A stretch of DNA of 64,000 nt. It comes from Synaphobranchus kaupii (lineage: Eukaryota; Chordata; Actinopteri; Anguilliformes; Synaphobranchidae). Shown in pieces: positions 1 through 12,605 of the stretch. The position numbers and the translations under genes were made by a program. The stretch spans positions 26,514,281 to 26,578,280 of the forward strand of contig CM056391.1 of assembly GCA_029718625.1 (NCBI GenBank), written 5' to 3'. Within the stretch, counting starts at the first letter, position 1. Each line of letters begins with the position of its first letter. Below the pieces are notes generated by a model. That model worked only from the letters and a program-made list of their open reading frames with translations, ran no database searches and was not told where the DNA came from.

Positions 1-2795
1 TCATTTGAACACAAAGTGCTGGTCTTTGTGAGGGTGGGTCCCTTTGTCAAATAACAGATGGGGCACGGTACCAGCTCTCGTTCACTTGCAGCAAATCAGC
101 TGAGAGCCACTGGTGCTGGATTAGTCACGCCTCCCAGCTGTGAGCGTACGCATTCTAATTGGTACCAGATCTTTTTTTTTTTTTTTTTTTGCTTTAACCC
201 GCTCCTACCCTCCCCCTCCTCCCCAGTCTCAAGCACAAACATTTTTAGTTGAGGAAGAAGCAGCTTATTGTTTCTTATGAAGCATGAATCAATCATGGTG
301 GTGACGGTAACGTACAGGAAGCCAGTGCTTTCTGTGAGAGGAGGCCTTCTGTACAGTAGGTAGCACCTGCTTTGTGTCGGTTTTTGAGTGATGCCTAAAA
401 AATACAGGTTTAGCAGCAGATTCAATCCAACCACAATACAAGGTTCTTCACTGAATAACATACACATATTTTTGAATTTTGAAAATACCTCCTTTTGGAA
501 ATAGAAAAAGAAGCCCTTGTCTAAGTTTTGTAACGCAAAGATTAGGGCCAAGGACACTGTGGTTGGAGTTAGTCTATGCATTAGTTTACTGTAATTTTCA
601 CTTCACAAATCTGATAAATGTCAAAAATAGTAATAATCAGTCAGTAACAACAACAGTTAATATTGTCGTAAATAATGCTTCCCTTATGCAAATGCTTGAG
701 AAGTACCACACCCCTTCCCAAGCAAGAACAGGGCAACTCAATCACTCTAACATTATTGAGGTAATAATCATGATTCTGTTCCTGTTCCATTTCCCACAAA
801 AAATAGTGCTATGCAGCAAACCCATCTATCATATGGTTAGAATGGTTCTCAGTGGTTTCCTTGCATTTAATTGCCAGACAACTGCCCATGTGTCAACACA
901 GGTGAATGTGACCCGGTGAAAGACTTCTGATGATTAATTATGATCTCAGGCATCGAGTTTCAGACAGAGGCCTCAGGGCCTGCCACTCACCTATTCCGAC
1001 GGTCCCTGCCCATGGAAGGCTATGTCTGCTCTGGGTAAACTTTTTTTTTTACAAGGGTTAGGCTCTACAGTGAGGGAATCAAATCTATTTGACTTGTGAA
1101 ATCATGTGTTTGTTTCAATCCATAAGGGTTACTGTTAAGCATGATACCTATCTAGGATCAGCACAGGGTTGTACATTTTGTGGGCTGTGGCAACCAATTT
1201 CAAGAAACATCAGCGACCAAGGCCAAGATGGAAAGTTGTTCCAAAGCTGTAAACATTCCTCATATGCTTACATTTTCCTGAGATAACTGCAAACAGCTTC
1301 TCTGTGCACAGAGGCAGAAAACAAGCACCTCTTGCTGAAATATATGACCAAGACAGCTCTGTCTCTGACCAACTTGTGTTTGATCAAAACATTTTGCAAA
1401 CATGGTGTGATCTTCACCAAAGGTTCTGTTTTGCTTCTTGTGTATATGGTGCTCCAAATAAAATTTCTTTCATTTAAAGGTTTTGGGTCAGCTGAGTATG
1501 GCATAGCCGGTGGAACTGGTGGTCTTGAGCTTTGAGCTTGAGTCTACAATTGGAATTGTGCACTGCCCTGTTGGGCTGCAGGTCAAACTCGGTATTAGCA
1601 TGGTCAGCATTCAATATGCCATTACACTGTGAACCACACAATGATCGGCCATGTGGAGGGATTGCTGCTCGTGGTGAAGCGGTCATCACCAACTGTTGAA
1701 GTAGCTCCACATATCGACTGAGATTCAGAGACTGTGCTCACACTTCACCAGAGGCTGTTTTGCAGCATAGCAGCGTTCCATTTGGAGTAGATTATCGCAT
1801 CAGGCGCCACTGAAACAGCACCCACTTCAGTTTGGGGAGCTCTGTACTGCTAAGGAAGTAGAATGGTACGGCAGCAGAGATGTGGTGTTGAGTGAAAGTG
1901 CACCCCCTCTCCCCCCCTTTCTTGTTGGCACTGATGTCATTGGGGCGGAGTGGAAAAACCACTTGTGTAACACTGCTTCAGCTTAGTAACTGCCCAACAG
2001 TACGGCTTTTAACTCTACAAATGGTCAGTGTCCTTCTGACCAGAGTAATTAATTAAATTATAGTCATATAATTCATAATTTTCTAGAGCAGCTTTAGTAC
2101 TTTCGATTTAACACTTCAGTCCCCTTTTATACAGATTGACATTTGCAGAGGTGCTACTCCTTTACTAGTTGTATACAGCTGTTTTCGATCTTTGTTTTAA
2201 TGGGTTGAGAGATATCAACAAGGGAACTAAACTTATGACACTGCTTTCACAGATTCACAGCATTATTCTCCTCTACAAAGTTTATTATGCTGAACTAAAT
2301 TAAATTTAACTTTGGTGTACTGCATTGTCATTTTGTTCCAGGTAATTTTGCGTTGTCTGTCTTTGTCAACAGAGACAAAAAAAAACTGAAAGGGAATACA
2401 AAGTGGAATGTGAGGCTTTGTAGTGAAGGAATGAGCTGAGAGGCCCACCTGTTTAATTACATGAATATTCATGTGAGCATATGGTGCAGTTCAGGAGGCT
2501 CTTGTTGGAGAAGCATTCACTGAAGCTGCTAATTGTAATGTTTAATTTGAAAGCAAGCTGCTGCTGTCAGACACCTTTTCCTGATTGTCATTCCGAGAAG
2601 TGTTTGTCACACCACTGCTAAGAAGTGGTGACAGATGAATGAACCAGATACCAGATTTTCCATTGATGAAATAGCCGAGTGCTGCCTAATTGCATGTGAT
2701 GAAAAGGTCTGCACGATTTTGCCAATAGCAAAAATGGATGACTCGTGCTTTACTCGTGGGTTTGAAATGAACAATCAAGAGATTGTGTATGTATG
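1..2795. other. No recognisable gene or repeat
   Basis: AT-rich sequence with a long T run near 172-190. Open frames here, including a 161-codon minus-strand frame at 96-581, show no domain, no splice-site support and a poly-lysine stretch that is just the T run read backwards. I see nothing else to annotate. Confidence 0.6.
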
Positions 2796-2939
2796 TACAG
2801 TGCCCACAAGAATTATTGGCATCCCTGGAAAATATGAGCAAAAAAGGCTATACAAAATGTTTTTGTCGTTTATCAGCATGATCTTACAGTAAAAAATGCG
2901 ATAAGCGCCTGGAGTTTGCTAAATGTTACCAGAATTTAG

Positions 2940-3137
2940 ATAGGAACTGGGTGCTATGGCCAGAAAAGATAAAAATTGAGCTTTTTGGCAATAAAAATTG
3001 CTACATTTTGGTGGGTTTAGCGTAATAAGAGGCATAGTTATGCAGCGCCTAATCACCACTGTGAAGTATGGTGGATCTGTGATGTTATGGGGCTGCTTTT
3101 CCAAAGGAGCCTTGTTAGGATACATACTGTATGGCAC
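2940..3137 (+). pseudogene. Tc1-like transposase fragment (broken)
   Basis: Scattered transposase motifs can be read in more than one frame. The first is a WVLW-type segment ending in an IELFG-like strand, the usual place of the first catalytic aspartate. Near 3060-3120 follows the motif [13 protein letters not shown], typical of the Tc1 DDE core. The expected Asp-Glu pair in the first motif reads as Pro-Glu, stop codons interrupt the frame, and the coding part is cut by the SINE at 3140. The part carrying the second Asp and the Glu is not recognisable downstream. No function is expected. Confidence 0.65.
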
Positions 3138-3139
3138 AA

Positions 3140-3371
3140 CATTACATTACATTACAGGTATTTAGCAGATGCTCTTATCCAGAGTGACATACACAACTTT
3201 TTAGCATTTTTTTTAAAACATATTATCCATTTATACAGCTGGCTACATACTGAGGCGATTCGGGTTGGGTACCTTGCTCAGAGGTACAGCGGCAGTGTCC
3301 TACCTGGGAATCGAGCCTGCAACCTTTCGGTTACAAGGCCAGTTCCTTAACCATTATACTACACTGCCACC
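3140..3371 (-). repeat. tRNA-derived SINE (V-SINE/HE1-like type)
   Basis: Read on the minus strand it begins with a glycine-tRNA-like head: a GGTGGCAGTGTAGTATAATG stretch (A box), then CGAAAGGTTGCAGGCTCGAT ending in CCC (B box). The body ends with CTCTGGATAAGAGCATCTGC and a short CTGTAATG-type repeat tail. The same family occurs in the plus orientation at 58726-58968. This copy sits inside the Tc1-like transposase remnant and has lost any tRNA function. Confidence 0.75.
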
Positions 3372-3629
3372 CCACTGCCACAAGCGAGGACTAAGGATTC
3401 TGGAGAGATTCTGTATGGAGGAACGGTCTCAAATCTCTTGCTATGTGTTCTCCAACCTCATAAAACAGTACAGAAGAAGACTCAGTACTGTTATCTTGGC
3501 AAACTAAGGAAGGGTGCACAAAGTACTAAATACAGGGATGCCAATAATTATGACACACATCTTCTTCAAACTAAAAATAATCTTGCATTAAAGATTTGGT
3601 TTTCCTCTGAGAAATGGTATCACTATTAA

Positions 3630-4264
3630 AGGAGCTGTACGTAACAAATTTACTGTACTAAATCATAAAATTACCATTATATGTCATCAGAGATTAAGGA
3701 AACATGCTAAGTCGAAATACTGGCTTCTCCGACAACAATGCTACAGCCAGTATGTTCTCCTTTGAAATTTCCATTCCGGGTCGGAACGTCTGTATTTGTT
3801 TTAGCCTGTGTGATTCACAATTCTCCGAGTTGACTCAGAGTCCACTGCCCATTACGAACAACCAGATGTACTCTGGCACTCCGACAGCCGATTTACGAAC
3901 TATATAGTTACTCGCTAAACATACCACTAACGTTAGCTTATATCTGTGTGACCGTAAACATAGCCAGCCATGCATCTAGCTAACATTGACAGAGTTATAA
4001 AAAATCCACATGAGCTGGTTTATAATTGGTAAACAATAAATAATAACCAAATTGCAAACGTATACATTAGCTGATCAACTTACAGTGTAGGACTCGTCGT
4101 CGCTTGTCATTGTCAAAATAGAATAAGCTCGTCTCAAAATATAATGTTGCGCTCGGCTCGTCTTGCGCTCGTGTTCGTTCAGTGTTTCGACTCTCTCCAA
4201 TATTGTGAATTTGGATTGCAGTACCCATTTTAAACGCTCGGTGTCAATGTTACATATAGCTCCT
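3630..4264. mobile_element. TTAA-flanked non-autonomous DNA transposon (copy 1)
   Basis: TTAA at 3626-3629 and again at 4265-4268 flank ends that are inverted copies of each other (AGGAGCTGTACGTAAC and GTTACATATAGCTCCT). TTAA target duplications are typical of piggyBac and Kolobok superfamilies; which of the two is not clear. On the minus strand a short open exon starts at an ATG at 4110 (MTSDDESYT) and ends at a good donor (GTAAGT at 4083-4078), as if the first exon of a lost transposase were kept. A second, truncated, reversed copy lies at 41649-42098. Confidence 0.7.
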
Positions 4265-4389
4265 TTAAACTATGAATTGTCTTAATGTTTCTGAGCATAG
4301 AAGACATTTGATAAACAATAAATATAATCTAATTGTGCACTTTTTGCTCATAGTAATTGAGGTTGCCAATAATTCTGGTGGCCACTGTA

Positions 4390-6801
4390 TGTATGTACAT
4401 GTATGTCAAAACATAATAAAGCATTTGTTAGCTCATAAACTATGCAAGCAGTGAGTCAACAAGGGGTCTCCTGGCTGACTCCAGTGTAATGATTTCAGTT
4501 TATAAGTGCTTGATAAAGTTTTAATGGGAAATACTCCCTTCTCATTCTAGTGCATTTAATCATGACAGAAGGAAACAACCCCATTTAAAAAAAAAACAAT
4601 TTAAACTTAACCAAGAGCTGTTCTTTCATCAAGCATGAAGATCAAAGGACATTTTTAAAAGTACACAATAGAATGTTCAATGTTAATTCAAGGTATGTGA
4701 AGGTTTGTGTAAAGGTTTGCCCATGCAATCTCAATCAACCAGGGGTTTGAGAAAAGCATATACTTAGATGCGTATTACTCAACCCCAAGATGTGTACAGC
4801 TGTACCTTTCATATATCTCCAACTGAGCAGTGTGCTCAGCAATGGAAAATATTTAGACTGCAAAAACAACCCATGGAATTTACCACAGAACAACACATTC
4901 TTCCAGAGAGAAAGAGAGAGAGAGAGAGAGAGTGAATGAGAGGGAGGGCGAGAGAGACTGAAAATAGCATTTGGCTGACATTACTCAAGGTTATTCTTTT
5001 GAATACCTTATATTCCACATAACATGAAAGTACTATGGTTTACAAATCGCTATAGAATAATTTTTTTTATTTCAGAAGCACTGCATATGAACTTGATGAA
5101 CTAGACCAAATAAAACTAAATACAAATAATAAATACCGATAAAAATCACACAAACATTTGGGTGCATTATATTCATGTGAATGTGTGTATGAATGGTTTT
5201 CTTGCATGTGCAACATGGGTACTAGGCAAGTGCCAATTGGTTATCTGGGCACAGATCATTTACAGTGCTGTAAATTGGGTTATGAAAAATGCACGATAAT
5301 GGGAGTTTGGTCAGGCCTTTGTTTGCAAGGGAAAAATGTATTGTCCTGCTCACTTACTGAAATTAACGACTCCACCATTACTCACATGTTAATGCTTGTA
5401 GAGTTAATTCTGCTCTGATGAAAGAACAAACAAAATCAAAATATTTACAAAGTTGGAAACAATTTGAAATGTGCTGTGAATTTCATCACATTAAAAAAAA
5501 AAAAATTCTTTAAAACCACAAACATTGTCCTTGATGATCAAGGCATCAACAAACTGAAATAAAATACATAAATAAGTTTGAACATTTTCAAACACTGTAA
5601 ATTACAATGTTGACCAATCCTTATAAAGTATTAATTAATCTTAAAGATGTCATTTGTTATTTTGTTTATCTGCTGAAGGTTTTGAAAGTAAAGCTAAGGA
5701 AAAAAATGGAAGCATTTTAGAAAGATGGAAAAAAGGACCTTCTCAGACATTGACCAACTCTGTGACAGAATCAAGACCACAACCTTGTTGCCTCTTTGAA
5801 ATGGAAAAGACCACTGTGGTCTTTATCCCATGGCAATTATCTAAAAGAGCAGGGGCTTCCCTGTTGTCCTGGCAAAATTCTCAAGCCAGCTTTCTCAGTC
5901 CCACCGCCTAATCATCAAAATTAATTTGCTGAATGATTCCTTTCCCCACATCCTCAACTAATGCATGGGAGCATTCCGGCAAGAAGTGGCCCAAGTAGGT
6001 GCGACAGATTTGTGGTGATGGTGAACTTCCCCCTTAACTTTAAAGCACTTTCAGCTTGTGAGAGTTCATAGCCATGTACATTCAGTCCATTATTATTGAT
6101 ATTGACTGCAATCTGCCAAAAGCCTGAGCCAACCCCAAGACGTTCTCATAGAAGCACATACACAGAGGCACTGCTGCTTGGGCACCCATATTTATTACAG
6201 GTCCAAGGAACAATATGGACATTTCTATGTGTACCTGATGAAACCATATTGCATGTTTAGTTTAAATTGGGAACAAATTTGAATGTCTTCAAACCAATAA
6301 TGTAGATTATCAAGGAGTAAAAAAAAAAAAAAGAATTAAACAGTCTGTTAAAAAAGTCGGTTGATAGTCTGTTAAATTTCCTTGTGATTATTACTCCTGT
6401 AACTTTGATTTAGGAAGTTAATCGTAATGGCTCTGATGAAGTCCAGATGCATGTGTAATATGTAAAATGTCAGTTATATAAATCATATATAAGAATACAT
6501 ACACAAACTGAGTCACATGCGATGTCTGTATCAAGTACTGCGAGCACCATATTAAAAATTGAATTGGAAAAAATAATAATTTTAAACTTAATGGGTAAAT
6601 TTTGGCTTTGTAGTATTGGTTTCTTTTGTCATTTTAAAATTACATCAGGGCTATACTGTCAGAAAATTGTGAGTCTACCCACAGTAACACAGATGGCACA
6701 TTGTTTGTGGGAAGAGGAAGGATTGAACACCCAGCCAACAGTTGGGTGTCATGTACAGGACCTTTTTTTCACCTGGGAATTTTCTTAGTGTTATATCATA
6801 A
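4390..6801. other. No gene; AG-rich simple repeat only
   Basis: Apart from the AG repeat near 4909-4932 this stretch holds short A runs and AT-rich sequence. None of its open frames (longest about 88 codons) resembles a protein I know. Confidence 0.55.
4904..4932. repeat. AG microsatellite
   Basis: Imperfect (AG)n tract, followed by GAGAGGGAGGGCGAGAGAGA. Simple sequence repeat. Confidence 0.9.
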
Positions 6802-6803
6802 TA

Positions 6804-7293
6804 CACTGCCTGGCCAAAAAAAAAGTTGCACCCGTCGTGCATAGTGCCCACTGTACAAGCCTCTGGAGGCAGTGTTATGATCTGGGGTTGCTTCAATTGG
6901 TCAGGTCTAGGCTCAGCAATGTTCTGCAGCAATAAAATGAAGTCAGCTGAGTACCTGAATGCACTGAATGACCAGGTTATCCCATCATTGGGCATATTCC
7001 AGGACGACAATGCCAAGATTCATCGGGCTCAAATTGTTAAAGAATGGTTCAGGGAGCATGAGGCATCATTTTCACACATGAATTGGCCACCAAAGTCCTG
7101 ACCTTAACCCCATTGAAAGTCTTTGGGATGTGCTGGAGAAGACTTTATGGAGTGGTTCGACACTCCCGTAGTCAATACAAGATCTCGACCAAAAATTAAT
7201 GCAACTCTGGACGGAAATAAGCACCGTAATCAAAGCTAAAGGCGGTCCAATGAAATATTAGAGTGTGCAACTTTTTTTTTTGGCCAGGCAGTG
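6804..7293 (+). mobile_element. Internally deleted Tc1-like element (copy A)
   Basis: Flanked by TA on both sides (6802-6803, 7294-7295). Terminal inverted repeats read CACTGCCTGGCCAAAAAAAA then AGTTGCAC, and the matching reverse complement at the right end. At 490 bp it is far shorter than a full Tc1 (about 1.5 kb). The 5' half of the transposase is missing: the left terminal repeat is joined directly to the mid-transposase region. Its sister is at 20466-20867. Confidence 0.85.
6826..7170 (+). pseudogene. C-terminal half of a Tc1-like transposase (broken)
   Basis: The frame contains [11 protein letters not shown], then DDNAKIHRA around the second catalytic aspartate (near 7000-7026). It reaches NWPPKS and then hits a stop at 7099-7101. 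In another frame the expected DLNPIESLWDVLEKT continues, carrying the catalytic Glu, so a frameshift (equivalent to two missing bases) splits the motif. The first catalytic Asp and the DNA-binding half are absent. The same frameshift exists in the copy at 20466-20867, so it predates both insertions. Confidence 0.8.
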
Positions 7294-7295
7294 TA

Positions 7296-10200
7296 TATTG
7301 CTATAATAGTAATATTCAGCTGTGTAATATATTCATATATTCATTGGGAAGATTACTGGGTTAAGTGTTGCTTCCATCTTGTGTGCAAGGCCAGATATAC
7401 ATTCTAAGAAATTGCATGTTATTTAAGAGTTGGAAAATAACAGGTTAGACGGCTGATGTGCGAATTGGTGTGACTGTCATGATGTTGAATCACCAGAGCT
7501 GAACTGATTAAAGTATTCACACAGAAAAACAAGTTGTCACCAGATAATGCATCTAGGCTAGTTATATGCTCTGACAAAGGCTGTTTCAGTGGCAGACGGA
7601 AATAGCATGCTCCCTCTCGCTCTATTGATGTATCTAATGACATAACTACCAGACGAAGCATTGCCATTGTCCCCTCTATCTTTCGTTTTCTCTCTGTCAC
7701 TCTTCTCTGTTTATTACTGACTGCACTCCTATAAGCCTTTCTCTTCACTTTCTTTTGCCAGGAAACTTTTCTGACACGTTATTATCGGGGACCAATGACA
7801 AGCATTTAAAAATTTTTAATCGTCATATCTTTTTTTAATAAATTCACAGAAAAAAATTATAGAATTCAGACGTGCTTTGTTCTGTTCTATAAATTCCGTA
7901 CTCTGTGAGGTACAGTTCATAGATCATTAACAAAAATAGCCTGATGCTTATTCATTATCAGTTTCCCTAAACTTGGAAGAAAATCTTGGTTCCAAGCCAA
8001 GGAGCAATTAAAAGTTTTTCTTTCACAATAAATCAGAATACAAAAAATGACCATCCTAAAGCACAGACCATGTTGAACACATAAATAAGGACGAGTCTTG
8101 GGACACAGCATTTCAAAATACAGCTATGTATCTTTATTAAATACATAAGTGCTAATACAGCTACTTGTGTATTTAATGAAGATGTCTCAGCTGTTAAATT
8201 GCCTTGCTTGAGGGTACTTTTCAACAAAAATGTCCCACCCAGAATTTGAACCAGAACCAGATTTGCTTTAAAATGCATTAAATGCATTTTAAAGCAACAA
8301 TAAAACAACAGCAATGTGATGTAATCTAACTCAAGCAAAAGTAAATCAAGCTTCACTTTGTGGGCTGTCTGTGCGTTGTGCTTTAGCTTGACAGTTATAA
8401 GCAGAACATTGATTTTTACCCAAACATGAAAGAGCATGCACTTCAGATCTAACAAACATCTCAGTTCAATGTCACACTGGGAAAAACACCTACACTCAAA
8501 AAGAATAAAGAAAAATAAAATCTGTTAACAATACAGCTTTGAAGTCATGTTTTCTCAAGATTAATAACACATCCCAGTAGAGAAGAAATTATATTTTTGT
8601 TGAATCTTTCCTTTTAAGTTATCTGAAAAAACAGGTTTGAGGATTCAGATGACACGAATGAACTATCATCTCCACACCTGACACAATAGATAATAGCAAA
8701 ATAGCTTGTTGTGCTGAATACGAGTTATTGATGCACTGCCCCATTTTGACCCGAGAGAGTCTGAATTTCTGCTAATTGGCATACCAGTTGTAGCTATGTA
8801 ACTTTTGTAATGATTTTACAAAATAATAAATAATAATAATAGCAATATGTAGGCCTGGATTCTGTCAACATCTGTGCAGTATGTTGTCTTTAAGATAAAT
8901 GTGCTTTTCTTCTCAAACACAGTTTAGCGAGTTCATTTCTGGTGACTGCTGCACTTGCCAAACAGTTTGTGAAGGAAGCAACACTTGCATCTAATCAAAC
9001 ACAAGGACACGTTTTGATTCCACTGAGGTCATATCATCCAAAAAGTACAATGGGAAAAGGCTCATGCCATTTCAAAATGGCTGCTGTGTTTTTTTTTTTT
9101 TTGTAGGAGTGAAATATGGAATAAGAGTGAATTCATGAATATAGGAGCAGGTTGGACCTTGTCCTGGCCTCAGGAATAATGACTCCAGACCGGTAACATC
9201 ATTAGTTGAGACCTGTGAGATGTAGAGAATCCACGGGGAACTAATACATGACACACAATCACTGCTGCTGTGTGGTAATTGGTTACTTGCTGCATACATT
9301 GGCCAAGCACAAAACAGACCTTTCACCCTAATGTATCCGACCCTCAAGAGCCAAGCGTCCAGGGTGTCAAAATGTGCTGCAGACAGGATTGAATTATAAA
9401 TTGACTACTGCAGCTGGCAGTTATTGGCATGGAGGAGGAGTGATTTCCTTCTTCCTTTTTTGTCCTTAGGCTGTTGGGTATTACCTGTCAGCCAAATGCC
9501 TTCAGGAGTGACAGAATAAGGATGTTTCCTCCCACCAGACCTTGGTGGCTGCAACCAAACAAGGAATGCTTACATCAAGCTGGGTAATGATTCCCCAAAG
9601 AGAATATAATCATCTGTTCATTATATATTATACATCACACTTTCTCAGAGTGGCTGTGTTGCCTCTGTGTGCAGGAAGCAAAGATGGAAACTACATAGTA
9701 TTTTTGTCATATTGCTGTGTTACACTGTCCTTCAGTAACAGGAAAATGTTATGCAATATAGCCTATGCATTGTGTGCTGGTCAAATTTAATTGCAACTAG
9801 TGTATCTCCATTTTCACATGTTGAGACTTGAACACAACTATGATGTTGAGGCTCTGTGTGGCTATATGCTCTGTCTTTTCTGACAGACTGAACAAGAAAC
9901 ATATAAATGTGTAACTGTGCAACTCTCCCAAGTAATGAAGCTGGTATTAGCTGGAACCAGGGTCATATCTAGCCACTAAAACAGGCATAGCTAGGAAGCT
10001 AATTTCTATAACCTGCAAACGTCCCTGTTTGGATAGATCACCTACCAAGAAATTCTATACCTCTTAGTCTAACCTAACTGGCTAGGCCCGGTATTGGGGG
10101 GAACCAGTGTCATTAAGGGAAATGCAAGGGAAGCACAATAGGAATCTTGCCAACTTTTTGCTAACATCATATCCAGGGTTGTTATGATGTTTTTGCTAAT

Positions 10201-11389
10201 TATTAATGGACAATTGTGCCATAGTTTAGATCCTGGGTTTTTAACCGGGGGTCACCCCTGGGCAATCACAATCTCTGTCTCCCCATTTTACCAATACAGT
10301 AAATTATTGTCAGTGAGATTCCAGCACATTTTGAAGCATCAGCTTCTACAGTGAGCACAAACACGCACACGTGCGCACACACAAATGCACACACGGTCAC
10401 ACACTAAAGTAACCTCAAAGCACCAGTTTTTTTCTGGAGCTGTGTTAAAACCTCAAGTCGTGAATGAGTGAAGCCCTCTTGTGAGGCATGGCATTGATGT
10501 TGCTGAATTTTCTGAAGAAGACATTACATTTTTTTAACTTCTGCATGAAACATAAACTGAAATCTTATACTCACATTGGGTTCATCATGAGGGCACCTCC
10601 TTTTGAATCACACTTTAGGCTTCCATATGACTAAAACTTTATGCTCTGCGACGTCTGCGTATAAGTGGGCGCACTATGTGTAAGTCTCTAGCCTATGTGC
10701 TCGCGTTGTTACTGTTCTTTATATTTTACATTTCTTACTTTAATCACTGGTTTTAGGAGTTATATGATCAAAATGAATTATATTTGTCTTGCTGAAGATT
10801 AAAGTTGAAGATACAGTTTCCATAAACTAAATAGTAAATTCTTAAGGACTTTTGTCCAAACTTGTTACAATTGAACTGCTTGCCGATACCTTTATAGTTT
10901 TTGATTTATTACATTTTTATTAAAAACTTGGTTTGCACATAATGCTTTCATCGCCACTGACTCAACATGGGCTTGAGCTCAAAATGTTCATCAGATAAAC
11001 CATTGCAGCTGCCCATTGCTGGATAACTCCAGACACATGTGGGATAAAGCTAGAGGTAATGTTATGATACTGCTTTAGCTTTATTTTAGCTACACCATTC
11101 ATCAGTTTAGCAAGCTAAGTGTGATATAGACCTACCTAGTTTGCGACTCTTTTCCTAACATTGACACGTATGTAAATAGCAAGCCAAATTATATTCTATC
11201 GGCAGCTAGCAACAAATGTATGTAAATTTCTAGCACCTCGGTCAGTGTCACCACGATGATACAAATATTTTCTCCCATGTTTCTAAACAACTCAATACAC
11301 AGTCAGGATGTTGCTAGCTTAGCTAGCTAACATTGCGATCGCTTTAGCCAATTCTAGATAACATTGGAAAAGAACAAGTTCCAACACAC
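7296..11389. other. No gene recognised
   Basis: AT-rich sequence containing a 35-nt perfect palindrome at 8263-8297, a T run near 9090-9102 and a short CA-rich patch near 10358-10385. The 140-codon minus-strand frame at 8033-8455 has no recognisable domain and is probably chance. Confidence 0.55.
8263..8297. repeat. Perfect 17-bp inverted repeat with 1-nt spacer
   Basis: Left arm TTGCTTTAAAATGCATT (8263-8279), a single A, then the exact reverse complement (8281-8297). It could extrude as a cruciform. No flanking element ends were recognised. Confidence 0.9.
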
Positions 11390-11394
11390 TAGGA

Positions 11395-11735
11395 AATCAA
11401 GAGCAGGCTGCTGGGTGGCTCATCCTGTTAAGCACTCTCGTGTGCAGATCTATGGGCACCACAGTCTGGTATTGAATCCTGAATGTGGCAGTACAGACTG
11501 TGGCTGGCAGCCCTGCAGAGGGAACCACTACTGGCTCCAACGTTGCCCAAGGATAAGAGGGTTTCAGTCGGCGGGATCTCATCATGCACCAGCAACCCGT
11601 GCTGGTTAGGCGGCCGCCTGCAAGGTCACCTGACAACCTCTTAAGCCACAGATGAAGTGTATTCCACCGAATTGTGTCTGTGCGAGCCCAACATTTGGCC
11701 TGCAGTGTGATATGAAGCAATAGTTGACATTGCAT
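11395..11735 (+). repeat. tRNA-derived SINE-like repeat
   Basis: The head, from about 11410, reads GGGTGGCTCATCCTGTTAAG, a tRNA-like A-box region. A B-box-like GGTATTGAATCC follows at about 11467-11478. The body includes a GGCTGGCAGCCCTGC segment and a stretch at 11610-11650 rich in GGCGGCCGCC-type sequence. The whole looks like a SINE with a tRNA head and unrelated body. The 3' boundary is uncertain. Confidence 0.55.
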
Positions 11736-12541
11736 TCTCAGAAGGAGAGCACATGCTTGTCTGCACTGTCAGAATCGATAACAGAGTTTGCAGCAATGTT
11801 TGCTGATATAAAATTACGATTGGGCATTTCAGTTTGCTGAGAAAAAGGGGGTACGTGTATAAAAAGAAGGATATCAGAAGAGTACATAATCATTACTAGC
11901 CCTCTGGTCTGTGCCCATTTAAGGAATGGCATTATGTTTTGCTGGTATGAAAGGGAATCCCTCTAAAATGTGTCTTAAGGAAATTCAAATTTTTTGAGAG
12001 GTGTTTCTTGGAAACATAATTACAGTAAGGCCCCCACAGTTGATCCCGAAAAGCCATGTGTTCTGTAAAAGGACATTAAGAGCTTGTAGGTCGCGTTTAC
12101 TCCATTTGCAGCAGCAGCTTGTTGTTGTTGACCAGAAAAGCACATCTAGATCCATGGGGCTCAAGTGCCTTTTAAAAGTCGCCAGAAAATATGCCAGGGG
12201 GAAAAATGTGTTATGGCGGTCCAGCAATTTTTACATCAGGTATTTATTTTCATTGGCAAGATTTCTGTGAAACAAAGCAGAATCCATTCAGGGCCATTGT
12301 TTTTTAACAAGGTATATTACTTGTGATTGTTGCCCGAGTTGTTTGTTTTTTATTGCCTTGTTTATTTCTTTTGCCACTCTCATCTCCAAGGGTGTTTGAC
12401 CATTACCAGTTGATATGATTATTAAATATGAATATTTAACCCAGCAAGAAACCTGTCATATATACATTGTTGCCGTGACCTAAATAAGTGCATGTCACAG
12501 GGGAGTAGTAGCATAGCTTTATACTGCGTGTGCTCATTTGC

Positions 12542-12605
<64 letters not shown>

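Larger units (their letters stand above)
2798..4387 (+). mobile_element. Degenerate Tc1-like transposon, interrupted by two nested elements
   Basis: The left end reads CAGTGCCCACAAGAATTATT after a TA at 2796-2797. The right end, just before the TA at 4388-4389, is its near-perfect reverse complement (TGCCAATAATTCTGGTGGCC then ACTG). A second internal copy of the TGCCAATAATTATGACACAC-like motif lies near 3538. Remains of a transposase lie at 2940-3137. A tRNA-type SINE (3140-3371) and a TTAA-flanked element (3630-4264) are inserted in it. The Tc1 sequence resumes after each of them, so it is the oldest layer of this nest. Confidence 0.75.

Noticed and set aside
96..581. 161-codon minus-strand open frame
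   Set aside because: Contains a lysine run that is the poly-T tract in reverse, no domain, no splice context.
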